Positions 1 to 13,436 of a DNA stretch of 64,000 nucleotides are shown piece by piece (positions within the stretch are counted from its first letter, which is position 1; every line of letters starts with the position of its first letter). Source of the stretch: Erpobdella octoculata (lineage: Eukaryota > Annelida > Clitellata > Hirudinida > Erpobdellidae); NCBI GenBank assembly GCA_963978895.1, contig OZ022239.1, positions 12,513,274-12,577,273 on the forward strand, written 5' to 3'. A model generated the notes under the pieces. The model had not been told where the DNA came from, did no database searches, and saw only the letters and a list, made by a program, of their open reading frames with translations. Both the position numbers and the translations under genes were made by a program.

Positions 1-2416
1 ATTAATGTTTGTATATCATGCAATAAGTAACAATAAAGCATTCAGCTTAAACTGTAGTTATTTTCATTTAATTGGATTAAAAGAGCTGGCATATTCAATT
101 ATTTTACCGATTTTAAGGCCGATTTTGAAAATCGTCTGTAATTTTTTCATACGATGAGTTGGAAGGGTGGATTTTTAACTAATTGTTGCTAACACATATA
201 CCTACAAAACAAAATATCTAACTGCTTTGCTTCCAATTATGCCAGCTTTTTTTTAATTCTTTACTGGTGAGCATATTTTTGAATGTTGATTTCCGGTCAG
301 GCTCGATGTCTGGGAAGCTTTTAGAAATATCCCTTCTTGCTGCAAGTTTTGATGTTTTTAACTTGCATCTCCTCAAATCTCTTTCTGTCCTTTCTTTCTG
401 CAAAACATTCTTTACAGGAGTATCTGTCAATATGGTAGAAGACAGTTTCTTCCGACCCCCACCTCGTTTGCGAGATGCAGCTTTCGGAAAAGGGCGGATC
501 ATCTGAAGCGTTGCCGATAACTCTGATCCACTGGGTTCGACAACGACCATAGAGCTGTTGGGAGTTTGAACTTCTTCTTTAGTCACTATTCCATAAACAG
601 GCTGTTGTGGTGTAAACAAGATGTCTGTAGCAAGAAAATTAGGATTTGGAAGCAGATCATCTGTATTTTGAAGCGGTACATCGGGATTTTGAAGCGGAAC
701 ATCTGGATTTTGAACGGGAAGATCTGGATGTGGAAGTAGCTCTGAATTTGAAGGCGGAAGATCTGGAATAGGACGATCTGTAACCTGTGTACATATATAT
801 GCGTGTATATATATAAATACAAATAAAAATAATGAAGAAAATAAAAAAAATAATTTACCTGAGATAAATAAAAATCTTCATCATTCCATTTATCTGGTTG
901 AAATGGATATAAACCAGCAGCCCCAAAACCACTAATAACATTTGCTGGCATAGAAGCCTTCATCCACGCTCTACCTGATAATTCTGCCAACTCATAAATT
1001 GATACCGTTTTGCCAGGGTTAGAAACAAGCCATGCATCCATATCACGGTTATATAGACGTTTAAATGGTCCATATACAGATATGTCCAATGGTTGAAGCT
1101 TGTGAGATGTATGAGGTGGGATAGTCACCAGCACAACCCCATTCTCTTTAGCATGATCAATAAAATCTATCGATAAATGGGATTCGTGGTTGTCCAAGAC
1201 AAGAACAATTGGATTCATCAATGATGGTTGCACATGACTGAGGAAATGATGGAACCACTTCAGGAATATTGCTTCAGTCATCCAACAGTTGGCTGTGCAG
1301 TTCCTGAGCAGCCAGGAGGTCCATTTTTCAACATGTAATCTTTGAAATTAACACGTGGAAACATTGTGCCGATTGAATGCAGACATTCTGCCAAGCGAAG
1401 TTGATTCGGGTTTCCGAATAAAGAGATCCGGATGACGTTTCATAAAGGCTTGCCCCCAGTCTTTTCCAGCTTGCTTATTCTTCACCCAAGGGCTTTCTAC
1501 ACTTTTCCTAGAATGAGATAGCCTCTTCTTTAGTCTGATAGCAAATTCATATGCCAGTGAACGGAGCTTAAGTGTACTCAACCCATAACTCATTTTTGAG
1601 GCATGTATTAAATACTTTTTTAACTGAAACTCTTCTTTTGAACTGAAAACTCTCATCGATGATTGAGAATAAGCTTTACTTTCAAAACTATCTCCTCTGC
1701 GAATTACATCCAGTCTACGCCTCAGTGATGTTCTACTCACTTGGTGCTTCTCAGCTGCAGATTTAACTGGCAAGCAAGCTTTCAAAACATCTTCTACTGC
1801 TCTTTCCATGTTTTTTTGGGACCATCCCCCCTTCACAGCTGTAGATAGTCTGTTTCTCATTCTGAAACATAACCATAACAACATTAAGTAGTGACTAATA
1901 TGTATATGTCTTTAATATATTAAACGATTTCATTATATTACATTAACATTTTGATCAATAATGAACCTAAACACATTTATGAAAATTTAAACATTCAGTA
2001 ATACTGAATAACTATGGTCATTAAGTACGACCTTACAGTGGTCATTTAGTACGAACCGAGATGTACGAGCATTTTAGTCTGCTACGAGCAAAATAATAAT
2101 TTTTGACATCCAAACTTTAGATTAAAATATTAATCAAACATCTCTTTATTTACTAAAAAAATCTTACAAAATATAAACTTAAATATTTGATAAGAATAGA
2201 ATAGTTCTGACCTGACTCGTTTTCACTTTTTCGTGCGAAAAAACAAAAAGCTCTATAAATGCTGAACGAAATACACGAGAGACAAAAGAACAACACTGAA
2301 CAAAGAGTTCATATATATACGCATTTTAAAAAAGAGATGGGCGTAAAAAATAATTTAACAAATGAGAAAATCTCAGTGGCCCTTCTGTACAGTGGTTATT
2401 CAGTCCGGTTCTCCCC
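1..2416 (-). mobile_element. Tigger/pogo-like DNA transposon, internally deleted (copy A)
   Basis: The element reads on the minus strand. Its 5' terminus on that strand is the GGGGAGAACCGG end at 2416, next to a TA (2417-2418) that fits the TA target of pogo/Tc1 elements. The other end is not visible and probably lies beyond position 1. About 560 bases of its 5' region (1860-2416) and its C-terminal coding region (about 240-640) match copy B at 13437-15062 in the opposite orientation. The two copies diverge just after the codons for the TSK tripeptide near 245. Confidence 0.8.
586..1884 (-). pseudogene. Tigger-like transposase, broken
   Basis: The N-terminal piece (1348-1884) starts near MRNRLSTAVK and carries a pipsqueak-type helix-turn-helix followed by a CENP-B-type DNA-binding region ending near KPESTSLGRMSAFNRHN. 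The C-terminal piece (586-1281) has the DDE signature LVLDNHESHLS and SHKLQPLDISVYGPFK, as in the DDE_1 family of pogo/Tigger transposases. Between them the frame jumps directly to a MFPRVNFKDYMLKNGPPG-like segment, so roughly 110 residues holding the first two acidic catalytic positions are missing. There is also a stop or frameshift around 1282-1350. A proline-rich tail and a basic C-terminal domain continue to 218. The copy cannot encode an active enzyme; it is a deletion derivative. Confidence 0.82.
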
Positions 2417-2418
2417 TA

Positions 2419-3180
2419 TTTTAAATTAAAGTTTGTGTTAAAAAACTCGTTTCTTCCTTTATTTGTTTTTTTTTAAATTTTATAGAGGAACATCTCTGTG
2501 TATTCAATTCAGTTTGAAATTTTATAATGCAAGAGAACTATTGTTCAATTGAACAACATGCTCATGTGAATGATGTTTCAGTTGCCTCCATCGTGTGAAA
2601 TCCAAGCATGACAGTTTAACGCTCACCTGATCTAGTTGTATGTAGTAGGTATTGATGCATATTCATAGAAAAAACCATTTAACATTGATGTCGTGCTTAG
2701 AAAATTTGATAGTACATCGACGCGTTGTACTAGCCTTTGAATAAATACTTTAATGTCTTCATTTCATTTTCAAGAATGGTATGGGAGGCTTTATAATCTT
2801 TTGAAAAATTACCTACGACTCCTTCCTGCAGGTCCTCAACTATTTCTGGAGAAAAATTGTATACAACTGTTTGCCGCCCCCATGCTTATGCTGAAATGAC
2901 GCTTTTGGTCGTAGATAATTTTAAAGATTTAAAGAAATTTTTCTAAAAACTTTACTTCTTAAATCTGATGACAGAAAAGATAGAATCGGTGATTTTCAAA
3001 AAAATTTAGAATTTTTTCAATATTTCATACATATTTTTTTGACCATTTTTAGACTTTTGCCTGAATTTCCAGCCCGTTTTGCTCAAATGTTAAGGGGTTT
3101 CTGTCCGAATCTGGGGGGATACCATTTATTCCACCCGGCCCAATCTACAATACATATAAAGTCATCTGATTTTTTGAGCA
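2419..3180. other. Non-coding AT-rich stretch with a repeat fragment
   Basis: No credible ORF is visible. The part around 2760-3125 resembles a diffuse interspersed sequence also seen near 30000-30290: both contain a 'cccatgcttatgctgaaatg'-type phrase followed by pyrimidine-rich text. No ends or target duplications were found. Confidence 0.4.
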
Positions 3181-3184
3181 TTCC

Positions 3185-3800
<616 letters not shown>

Positions 3801-3805
3801 TTCTA

Positions 3806-3955
3806 CCCTGCTTTGAGACGCCGTTTTTAGCTGTTAGTTTCCTCGTTTAAAGGCAACGTGCCTTGAGACGCCGAATAGTTGCCGTGAGACGCCGTTTTTC
3901 TGCCTTGAGACGCCGTTTTTGCTTTGAGACGCCGTTTTTGCTTTGAGACGAACTA
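3806..3955. repeat. Short tandem repeat of a 19-bp CpG-containing unit
   Basis: Six or more spaced copies of TTGAGACGCCGTTTTT or close variants lie directly after the AAT array (for example at 3813, 3862, 3885, 3905, 3924 and 3943). The unit is GC-richer than its surroundings. The short ORF on the minus strand here is a by-product of the repeat. Confidence 0.75.
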
Positions 3956-4637
3956 TTGGCATTTCCTGGTTTTGATGCGCGCTTAATTAAACGAGTTCGC
4001 TTGTCCAAATTAGTTTTTAAATAAAACAAAAAAAATAAATCTATTGAAAAAAGATATTTATAAAGAAAATAATTTCCGTGTAGTTTCTCCTATGTTTTTG
4101 GATTTAATTATCTATATACGTAGCCATAATCTTTCCGATAAAGGTTTAAAAATTCATTTTCAGACATTCTCAACTAGGTTTTTTTACAATAAATTGCTTC
4201 AATTTTGTTTTCAAGGGGAAATACTGAAATCTTCAAACGTAAGATTTACTGACAAGGCTCTTGTGAGCATATTTGTATCCCTCAGAACTTTGGTGAAGCC
4301 CTCACCTTGGCCTTGCTTAACTTGCAGATGAAGAATGTAGCATACATGTCATTTTACATCTTTCGCCGGGATTGAAATAATTAATACTGGCCTTTTTCAC
4401 CACTTTCCGGTTTCTTGGGTTAAAATGAACGTTTACCTATAAAACACTTAGAAGAATGACACATCAAGACGCCCAAATTATTAAATTTATAATAATTAGT
4501 TTTGCGTGGTGAGATCATGCACATCTCGCATAGTTAACTTAACTTACCATATTCCCGCATTCTCAAAGCCCGCCTTTAGTCATTTTAGCTTGACAAATTT
4601 GCTGTTAGGTTTTCAGTTTGTTAGTTTGATAGAAATA
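3956..4637. other. AT-rich stretch without recognisable genes
   Basis: An open frame at 4044-4331 has low complexity and no recognisable motif. No repeat ends were seen. Confidence 0.4.
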
Positions 4638-5142
4638 ATGTCTCGTACGTTCTTGAGTGAAATTTTGGAAAGTGAAGTGATAGAGGTAAGTATTTTTAAC
4701 TTAATGTTTGGTTGTTCTTGGACGCCGATGGCGCTTGTTAAAAATTTATAAATGAAATCTAAAATTCAATTTATTTCAATTTATTTATGATCTAAACATA
4801 AATTTTTAGTAAAAAATTTGTCTCTACCGCTGGGAATTACATCTTTAACTTCTAACATTTTTCTCTAAGAAATACAACCATGGTTTCCTTGGTAACAAAA
4901 TCTATAGCAAGCTCCTTCGGATCATTTGGCTTCTGTTGACAAGTAATTACAGTTCACCTTTTAAAAGTGTTGAGCTTAATCGTTATTTAATTTAAAATCC
5001 TAATTAAAGCATTCACTTAACACTTTCAGCTCTTTCGTTCCAATGTGGCAGGTTTTGCCTGCTCGTTTTGGCCAGCAAGCTACTTCCACTCATTTGGCTT
5101 CTGTTGTCAAGTAATTATAGTTCACCTTTTAAAAGTGTTTAC

Positions 5143-6251
5143 CAGTGTTATTTCCATTCACTAAATAATTTCCATTCCAATTCTAATTCCATTATTTTTT
5201 TTCAAATAATTTCCATTCCAATTCTAATTCCATTATTTTTTTCAAAATAATTTCCATTCCAATTCTAATTCCATTATTTTTTTCAAAATAATTTCCATTC
5301 CAATTCTAATTCCATAATTTTTTTTCAAATAATTCCTATTTCAATTCTAATTTCATTTTAATTTCAATAATTTCCATTCAATTCTAATTACCATTGCTAA
5401 AATGATTTCTATTTCTATTCTATTTCCATTATCATTTCAAAAATTATTTTCTAATTCCATTATTAAAAATAACAGTCACTATATTCGTTCCTTTAAAAAA
5501 CCCTTTAGAGAGAATAATACATAGTAACAACAACAAGCTTATCAAACATTTATTGTTATAACTAAACCAAACATCCAAAAATAACCAGAGCAAAATGCAA
5601 ATAATTAATCGGTCAAAATGAATTAAGTTTCAGAAAGGCTCTCATCTCTAAGGACTGTTGCATTCTGTTGCGTCGTCCTGCAGTCAAGATGCCACAAAGA
5701 GAGAATATCCGCTCCACGTAGGCTTGAGAAGCTGGAGCTGACAATAAATCTTGGGCTAGCTCATACAGTTTGCTGTAACGTGATGTTTTTTGCTTCCAAA
5801 AATCCAGTGCATCATTACGCTCATCTTCTACAATATCAGCTATGTAGTTGTTCAGCTGATAATGCATGGCATCTTTTTCACTTATACTGCTAATGCCAGC
5901 ACAAGTTCTAAGTCGATTAGACTGAATTTTATTGTTTATTCTACTTTCATTTTAAATTTAAAAATAATTCCTACTTCTCATTCTAATTCCATTTTATTTT
6001 AAAAAATAATTCCTACTTCCCATTTTAATTCCATATTTTATTAAAGAAATAATTTCTAATTCTCATTCTAATTCCATTTTGGATTGAAAAATAATTTCTA
6101 CTTCTAATTCTAATTCCATTTTTATCACGTGATTTCCATTCCTATTTCTAATTCCATTCCAAATTTAATTCCTATTTCTAATTTCCATTCTCAAGAAAAA
6201 AAATTCCTATTTCAATTCCTAATTCAATTACCATTAATGGAAATAACACTG
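5143..6251 (-). mobile_element. Nonautonomous hAT transposon with perfect ends
   Basis: The terminal inverted repeats are CAGTGTTATTTCCATT at 5143-5158 and its exact complement ending at 6251. They are flanked by the 8-bp direct duplication GTGTTTAC at 5135-5142 and 6252-6259, the hallmark of hAT insertion. Both subterminal regions (5149-5460 and 5935-6240) are built from degenerate ~40-bp repeats of a TTCCATTCCAATTCTAATTC motif. The interior keeps only the transposase C-terminus. Confidence 0.92.
5613..5867 (-). pseudogene. hAT transposase C-terminal dimerisation domain remnant
   Basis: The 84-residue frame holds the hAT C-terminal dimerisation signature: LYELAQDLLSAPASQAYVER, then IFSLCGILTAGRRNRM. 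The family usually has hundreds of residues upstream (BED finger, RNase-H-like core); all are absent, so the element is nonautonomous. It lies inside the 5143-6251 element and explains its family. Confidence 0.85.
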
Positions 6252-7117
6252 GTGTTTACCTTAAAAATCTTAAATAAAGCATTTACTTAAAACTTTTAGC
6301 TCTCTCGTTCCAAATTCAGAGTCGGCATCTTTGCCATTGGTGAGCTAATTTATTTTTGTATGTTTTATGGCTAGACTGCAATTAATAAAAATTGTTATAA
6401 AGAAGTTGTCAACTGCATCAAAATTTATTATATATGGCAAAACCACCAATATTACAACATTAAGCCAAAACTGAATAAATACCTGTGACAAACATAATAT
6501 ATAGACTCTCATCAATCAGAATTATTTTTACAGGTACAACAACGGAAAAAATTTGAGTGTCCGCTGTGCCACAAATTTTTTTCTAAGTTGCCTCCTCACT
6601 TGCGCAGCAAAAAACACAAGGTCGAAAATCCCATTGCTCCGGTAACTTCCCCAGCCGACTACAAAAGACGGAAGACTGGGAATACAAAAGATAGGAAAAG
6701 GTGCAAATTTTGCAATGTGAATGTAATCAGAATGGATATGCATGTTAAACTTTGTCATTCCGAAAATATTTATAATGATCTGAATGTTAATAACTAATAA
6801 CATAGATTCTAATGTAACTGAAATTAATGCATGTAACCCTCTAACTCTGCACCCTAATAATGACAATTTGTTAAAAATAACTGGCCCTAGCAAAAAATTA
6901 ACTATTGATAAAAAAAGTTGTAAGATATCATGACTTTCGGTGTATGCAGGATAAAATTGTCGAAAGGAATACAGGTAGGTGCTATCGATGAAGGTTTAAC
7001 TTGTCGGACTCCTCGACCATTTACTATAACTAATTTACATTTAAGAAACAAAGGATTAAAATACTTCTCTTCTACATTTTCAATATTTTATTTATCTTAA
7101 GTCGATCTACAGTTTTG

Positions 7118-7790
7118 TACAGTTTTTTCTTTCAGCTTCCCGTGTAAGCGATTTTGTACATTTTATTTTCTTTCAGCTTTCCGTGTAAGCGATTCTGTAC
7201 ATTTCATTTTCTTTCAGATTCCCGTGTAAGCGATTTTGTACATTTTATCTTCTTTCAGCTTCCCGTGTGAGCGATTTTGTACATTTTATCTTCTTTCAGC
7301 TTTCCGTGTAATCGTTTTTGTACATTTCATTTTCTTTCAGCCTCCAGTGTAAGCGCTTTTGTACATTTCAATTTCTTTCAGCTTTCCGTGTAAGCGCTTT
7401 TGTACATTTCATTTTCGTTCAGTTTCCCGTGTAATCGTTTTTGTACATTTTATCTTCTTTCAGCTTTCCGTCTAATCGTTTTTGTACATTTCATTTTCTT
7501 TCAGTTTCCCATGTAAGCGATTTTGTACATTTCATTTTCTTTCAGCTTCCCGTGTAAGCGATTTTGTACATTTTATCTTCTTTCAACTTTCCGTGTAATC
7601 GTTTTTGGACATTTCATTTTCTTTCAGCTTCCAGTGTAAGCGCTTTTGTACATTTAATTTCTTTCAGCTTCCCGTGTAAGCGATTTTGTACATTTTATTT
7701 TCTTTCAACTTCCTGTTTAATTGTTTTTGTACATTTCATTTTCTTTCAGTTTCCCGTGTAAGCTTTTTGTACATTTTTTATGTTGTTTAA
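7118..7790 (+). repeat. Minisatellite, ~16 copies of a 41-bp unit
   Basis: Units follow the pattern GATTTTGTACATTTyATTTT then CTTTCAGCTTyCCGTGTAAGC. The spacing of the CTTTCAG core is a regular 41 bp from about 7131 to 7746. Each unit contains a pyrimidine tract plus CAG, as in a 3' splice site, and a GTGTAAG, as in a 5' splice site, about 8 bases later. Variants include CAAC for CAGC and GTAATC for GTAAGC. Confidence 0.9.
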
Positions 7791-10650
7791 TTTTTTATTG
7801 CATATAAATTACTTTTTCTTTCATCTTGTTCAAGTTTTGCATGTAAACCTTTTTTTTGGTCATGTGTTGCTTTTGTACATTTTGTTTCAACATACTGTTA
7901 GTTTTTACATTTTTGAAATAATTTAATTTCAATATTGTTTGACTTATTTCCCTGGTATGTGCAAGATTGTGAAAAGTTGAAAATTGTGGCACATAGGTTA
8001 AATTCAAAGCTAGAAACTTGGGTGAGAATAAGATGCTGTCAAAATTATGGGAAAAGTATAAGAAAAAAAATCAAAAGATGGTAATGTAAAATATCATTTT
8101 TTTCACTTCAGCAAATATACTATAAAACTGTCACAAAGTTTTTGAACTAATTCTTATAATACCTGCTCTTTCTCAATTCCAGAACCACTAAAGATAACTT
8201 TAAATTCTCATCAAAAATGTTATCAATCACAAATTGCTGTGATTCAATTGTCTAAGACACATTATCATCTAATTATTTTAATTTACAATAAATCTAAATT
8301 ATTTTAAATCATAGTATTTTATTTCCCTTATCATGTTAATCTTAGTTTGTCTTCTATCACTCATTCATCATATCAGTTACTAAGTCTAAGTAGTTTCATC
8401 ATTTTCAATCACCAGTAACCATCATTAAATTAAGTTATAAATTATTTATCACCATAATATACCGTGACATCCTCGATACAAACAATCATGTGTTCTTGTC
8501 TTATAATCTCTCACCTTTCATCAACTTTCTTTATTAAGATCTCATTTTGGACCAATGGTGAACAAAACACAAATGCTTTTAAATAAAATTTTTATGTCCT
8601 TAGGTACTTAGGACTACACTACTACACTTACACTAGACTACTATAGATTATGTCACTAGGTCCTTATGTATGTCTTTTTCAAGTTTTTCAAAGTAGTCAC
8701 TAGTACTGACTAGTCTAGTTGACTAGTAGTGACTAGTAGTTAGTAGTCCATGTCTCATCTTTCCAGGTACCGGGAGGGTTGTTACACCAAAAAGTTATTG
8801 AATTCAATAAAACAACTTGCTCTTTAAATTTTACTTTAAAACTTGTTAAAAAACTCTTTTAAGTGGGGTTTAAACTTTAAAGTTTAACGGAACAATTTTT
8901 CCGATAAAAATATATTGCAAGCAACTATTGACTTATCATACGTATATAAGCACGTGATATTTTATAACGAATCAGAAGCCAAAAATCGACATTATTAACA
9001 TAAAGTTTATAAATAGACAGAAGGGTGTATCTCTGAAATCTTAATTAATTTTTAATTTTCATAATTTTATTGGAAACCATCATAATTCTTAAAATGTGAG
9101 ATATTTGCGCGCTACAATTTTTAAATTTTCAAAAAAATTGTTTACAGGAGTTTCTTCTAATATCTCTTTAAATAGATAAAATTGATCTATCATTTTAAGT
9201 ACAAACAATTTAATTTGATGGATAGCTTAACTCTCTAAAAAAAAATTTTTTTGTCAAAATTTATTAATTATACCTTAAATGAAAAGGTTTTTATTTAGCA
9301 CTAGTCGTGCAACTATAAAGTTAAAACTTTAAATACTCATTCAGAAAAAGCTAGGTTGAAAAAATATAAAATTTGGTCACTAACTTTTAATTAGTTTAAA
9401 AATTATTGAAGCAAAACAATGAAATCACCTTTGTTAACATTTTAATTCCCCATATTGTTAAATGTTGAGCTACAAAACAATAAATTCAGATAATTGTCCA
9501 AAATTATCTAAAGTTTCATCCTATGAAGTTTGGTTAAAAAATTCGCTTTTGTTTAAAACTTATTTACTTAAAACAAAGGACCGAAAGCTTCATTGAAACC
9601 GTACACTTTACAAAATATACTGTAGCTTAAATTTAACATTAAACGTTTAGCTACAACGTTAAAATTTAATAATCTAAAGAAACGTATTAAAAATTACTAT
9701 CATTTTTCGAATATCAAGTATGGTTAAAAATCTTCAATTGGTAAAAAAGATATTCACTGTACGGAATAAAAGTATTTTTATCAATTAAACAGTTAATGGA
9801 TGACCTATAAAACTACAGTTACAGATAACTGTCTTAAATTACCCTTTCTATTACTGCCTCAAATTTGGTTGAGAAATATTAATTGGTTAAAATTTTATTG
9901 GCGAAAAATCGAGCCAAAAAATTGCACGAGTGCTAACCATTACTTAAATATCTTTACCATGGCTGTAAACGTTGACCTTCAAAACTCAAATTTTTGGCTT
10001 TTTTTACGAATTAGTTAAGGTTTTAACATGTAAAGTTTGGATGAAATATTTCAAGCGGTTTGGGCGTTATTCGTGAAAAACCGACGAAACGAAGCTAATA
10101 TAGACCTAACCGTTTATGAAATATCTTTATTTTGGCATTAATCGTTGAGCTACAAAGTTGTAAATTCAGATTTATTTTAAATAGTAGCAATATGTTTATT
10201 GTATGAAATTTGGTAAGAAACTATCAAGCGGTTGAAAAGATATTCGAGAAAAGTAAATTAAAAAACTTGAGTGTATCGAGAACTCATATTCGAGCTTTGT
10301 GTCAGATGCTTCAGTATAGTGGTCTAAGTGCCTTTTTTTACGAAACTCAAAATATAATTAAAATAATTAAATTTACTTAGAATAATAGTAAATAATACGT
10401 TTTTTTAAGTGGTTACTGAAAATTTCAGCTCTTTAACGCTTTTAATTCGGCTTATTATTCGAAAAATTTAAAATCGCGCAAATTTTTCAAAAGCTGAAAA
10501 TTCAAAATTTTGACTTTCAAAAATTTTTTTTTTCGATCAATTCTTTTATGTTTGTCTATCTGAACATATTAAAGTGAAAACCGCATTTTAATTAAACTCT
10601 CCGCACTCAGAACTACTACGTCGTCTAATGGCAATCTGTAATCCGAGTAG
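7791..10650. other. Long AT-rich intergenic stretch, no genes recognised
   Basis: There is no ORF with family resemblance. A short run of overlapping CTAGT/ACTAG motifs sits at 8690-8750. The text around 9300-10560 has low complexity and looks like old, decayed sequence. No terminal repeats were found. Confidence 0.5.
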
Positions 10651-10653
10651 GAT

Positions 10654-10720
<67 letters not shown>

Positions 10721-10931
10721 TTTGACAATATTTAGAGTGGCGTAAATCCTAAAGGACTTCAAGGCCACTGAAGGGTTTTTTGCAGAGGCAGCCATTTATA
10801 GGCGCCTACCCCTTTAGGAATGCGAGTGAACTCCTTGCTTAAGGGAGTTACGCTGGTGACGCCGGTGAGACTTGAACTGCCGACCTAATGATCGACAGGC
10901 GAACGCTCTACCGCTCTGCCACCAGCGCCTC
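10651..10931 (-). mobile_element. tRNA-derived SINE
   Basis: Read on the minus strand, the element starts with a tRNA-like head (10857-10931) containing an A-box-like TGGCAGAGCGGTAGAGCG and a B-box-like GGTCGGCAGTTCAAGTC. A unique body follows. It ends in an (AAT)n tail at 10651-10719 on the plus strand. The head closely resembles the one at 11571-11646, so both belong to one SINE family. It is not a functional tRNA gene because the head is mutated and fused to the body. Confidence 0.8.
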
Positions 10932-11183
10932 AAATCAGGGCTTCAAGATGTGGTAACCACGGCACTGGCCATGGGGGTAGAAACCTGGAGACGGGGAAGC
11001 ATATCCCACAAATAATTTTGTTGGGGTCAGTGTCTCTAATACATAGGCGTAACCAGGGAAGGGTTTAGAGGGTTGAAACCCCCCTATTGGTATATAAATT
11101 AAAAACCTTAATTCTTATGTTAATTATTTAAGATGGTTCAAAATTTGCATCTAATCTATGAATTGGGGCTGCATTGTAATGCA

Positions 11184-12540
<1,357 letters not shown>

Positions 12541-13151
12541 GTAATGCAATCTGTTAACAAGTAAAGATAAAAAATAATTTTTTTAAAGAAATGCTTTTGA
12601 GTTTAGCCGCTTATATCTCGATAATTCGGGCGTCTATTTAGTCTTCGGTTACATCAGGAGACTCGTAAGAAGTGCGGTCATTCAAAGAGATCAACGAATA
12701 CACTTGGCCACGCCTACTTCACCTAGATATTGCGTCTGGAAGTTTGGTCCACGTTTTATTTTCTTATAACTTTCTTATTTGGGGTCCCACAACTTTAGTT
12801 TTTGTTTCCACATCTTAAAGCGTTATTAATATATATTACTGGAAATTTTCATAGCTATAAAGTGCCCCTAACGTCGTAACTTTGACCCACTATTTTGTCA
12901 GTCAGAATCGCAAAATCGCGAGCTGACGGCCATTATCGTCATAACCTTAGTCCTTAGCTATCGAATTACTTATTAAACTATTAAAACATTGTTTTATAAA
13001 ACTTGTTATGTATATTTATCATTTATGTTTGTTTACAACATCATTTTATCCTTTATTTATAAAAAAAATGAACGAATTTAAACAAATTGTTCCTTTTTAC
13101 AGACCCATAACCTCCCCTTTTTGGCCGGCTAGTTACGCCTATGCTCTAATA

Positions 13152-13434
13152 GCTGTAATAAAACGCACTAATTAAGAGTTAAAAAATAATTTATAAGAGT
13201 TTGCTATAATTTGATATAAGGCTAGGTTAAAAGTGATTTATTGACAATAATTCATATGATAAATGAAGTAAACGGTCATCAACTGGCTATCTCGAAAATA
13301 TACACCTTCCTAAGTAAAACATTTTTGTATTCATCAGTACGTTAATAATTATTACATTTTACATCCCTCATTTCAAGCAGGATATTTCAAAAACTTTCTG
13401 GGATATGACTTTAGAACACACACGTTTTTGTAGG
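13152..13434. other. Short non-coding spacer
   Basis: AT-rich text between the outer hAT and Tigger copy B. Nothing recognisable was seen. Confidence 0.4.
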
Positions 13435-13436
13435 TA

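Larger units (their letters stand above)
4915..6320. repeat. Tandemly duplicated ~170-bp unit, second copy split by a hAT
   Basis: The sequence from TCATTTGGCTTCTGTTGACA through the text before CTCTTTCGTTCCA (about 4920-5045) is repeated at 5090-5142 and continues after the inserted element at 6252-6320. The second copy matches the first once the hAT is removed. The duplication therefore predates the insertion. Confidence 0.75.
4638..6797 (+). pseudogene. Two-exon C2H2 zinc-finger ORF, probably decayed
   Basis: Exon 1 is 4638-4685 (starts MSRTFLSEILESEVIE) and ends at a strong donor, GAG|GTAAGT. Exon 2 starts at 6534 after TTTTTACAG and continues in phase. It carries two zinc-finger-like units, CPLC...HLRSKKH and CKFC...HVKLCH, each with a basic linker. 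The frame stops at 6797 (about 103 aa). An adjacent frame is open for about 48 codons (about 6788-6933). A third frame then reads to a donor-like ACAG|GTAGGT at 6970-6973. That pattern fits a longer spliced ORF broken by two small indels. Similar N-terminal C2H2 modules occur in transposon proteins such as Crypton-type recombinases, so the parent could be a transposase rather than a host gene. The intron hosts a hAT element. Confidence 0.45.
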
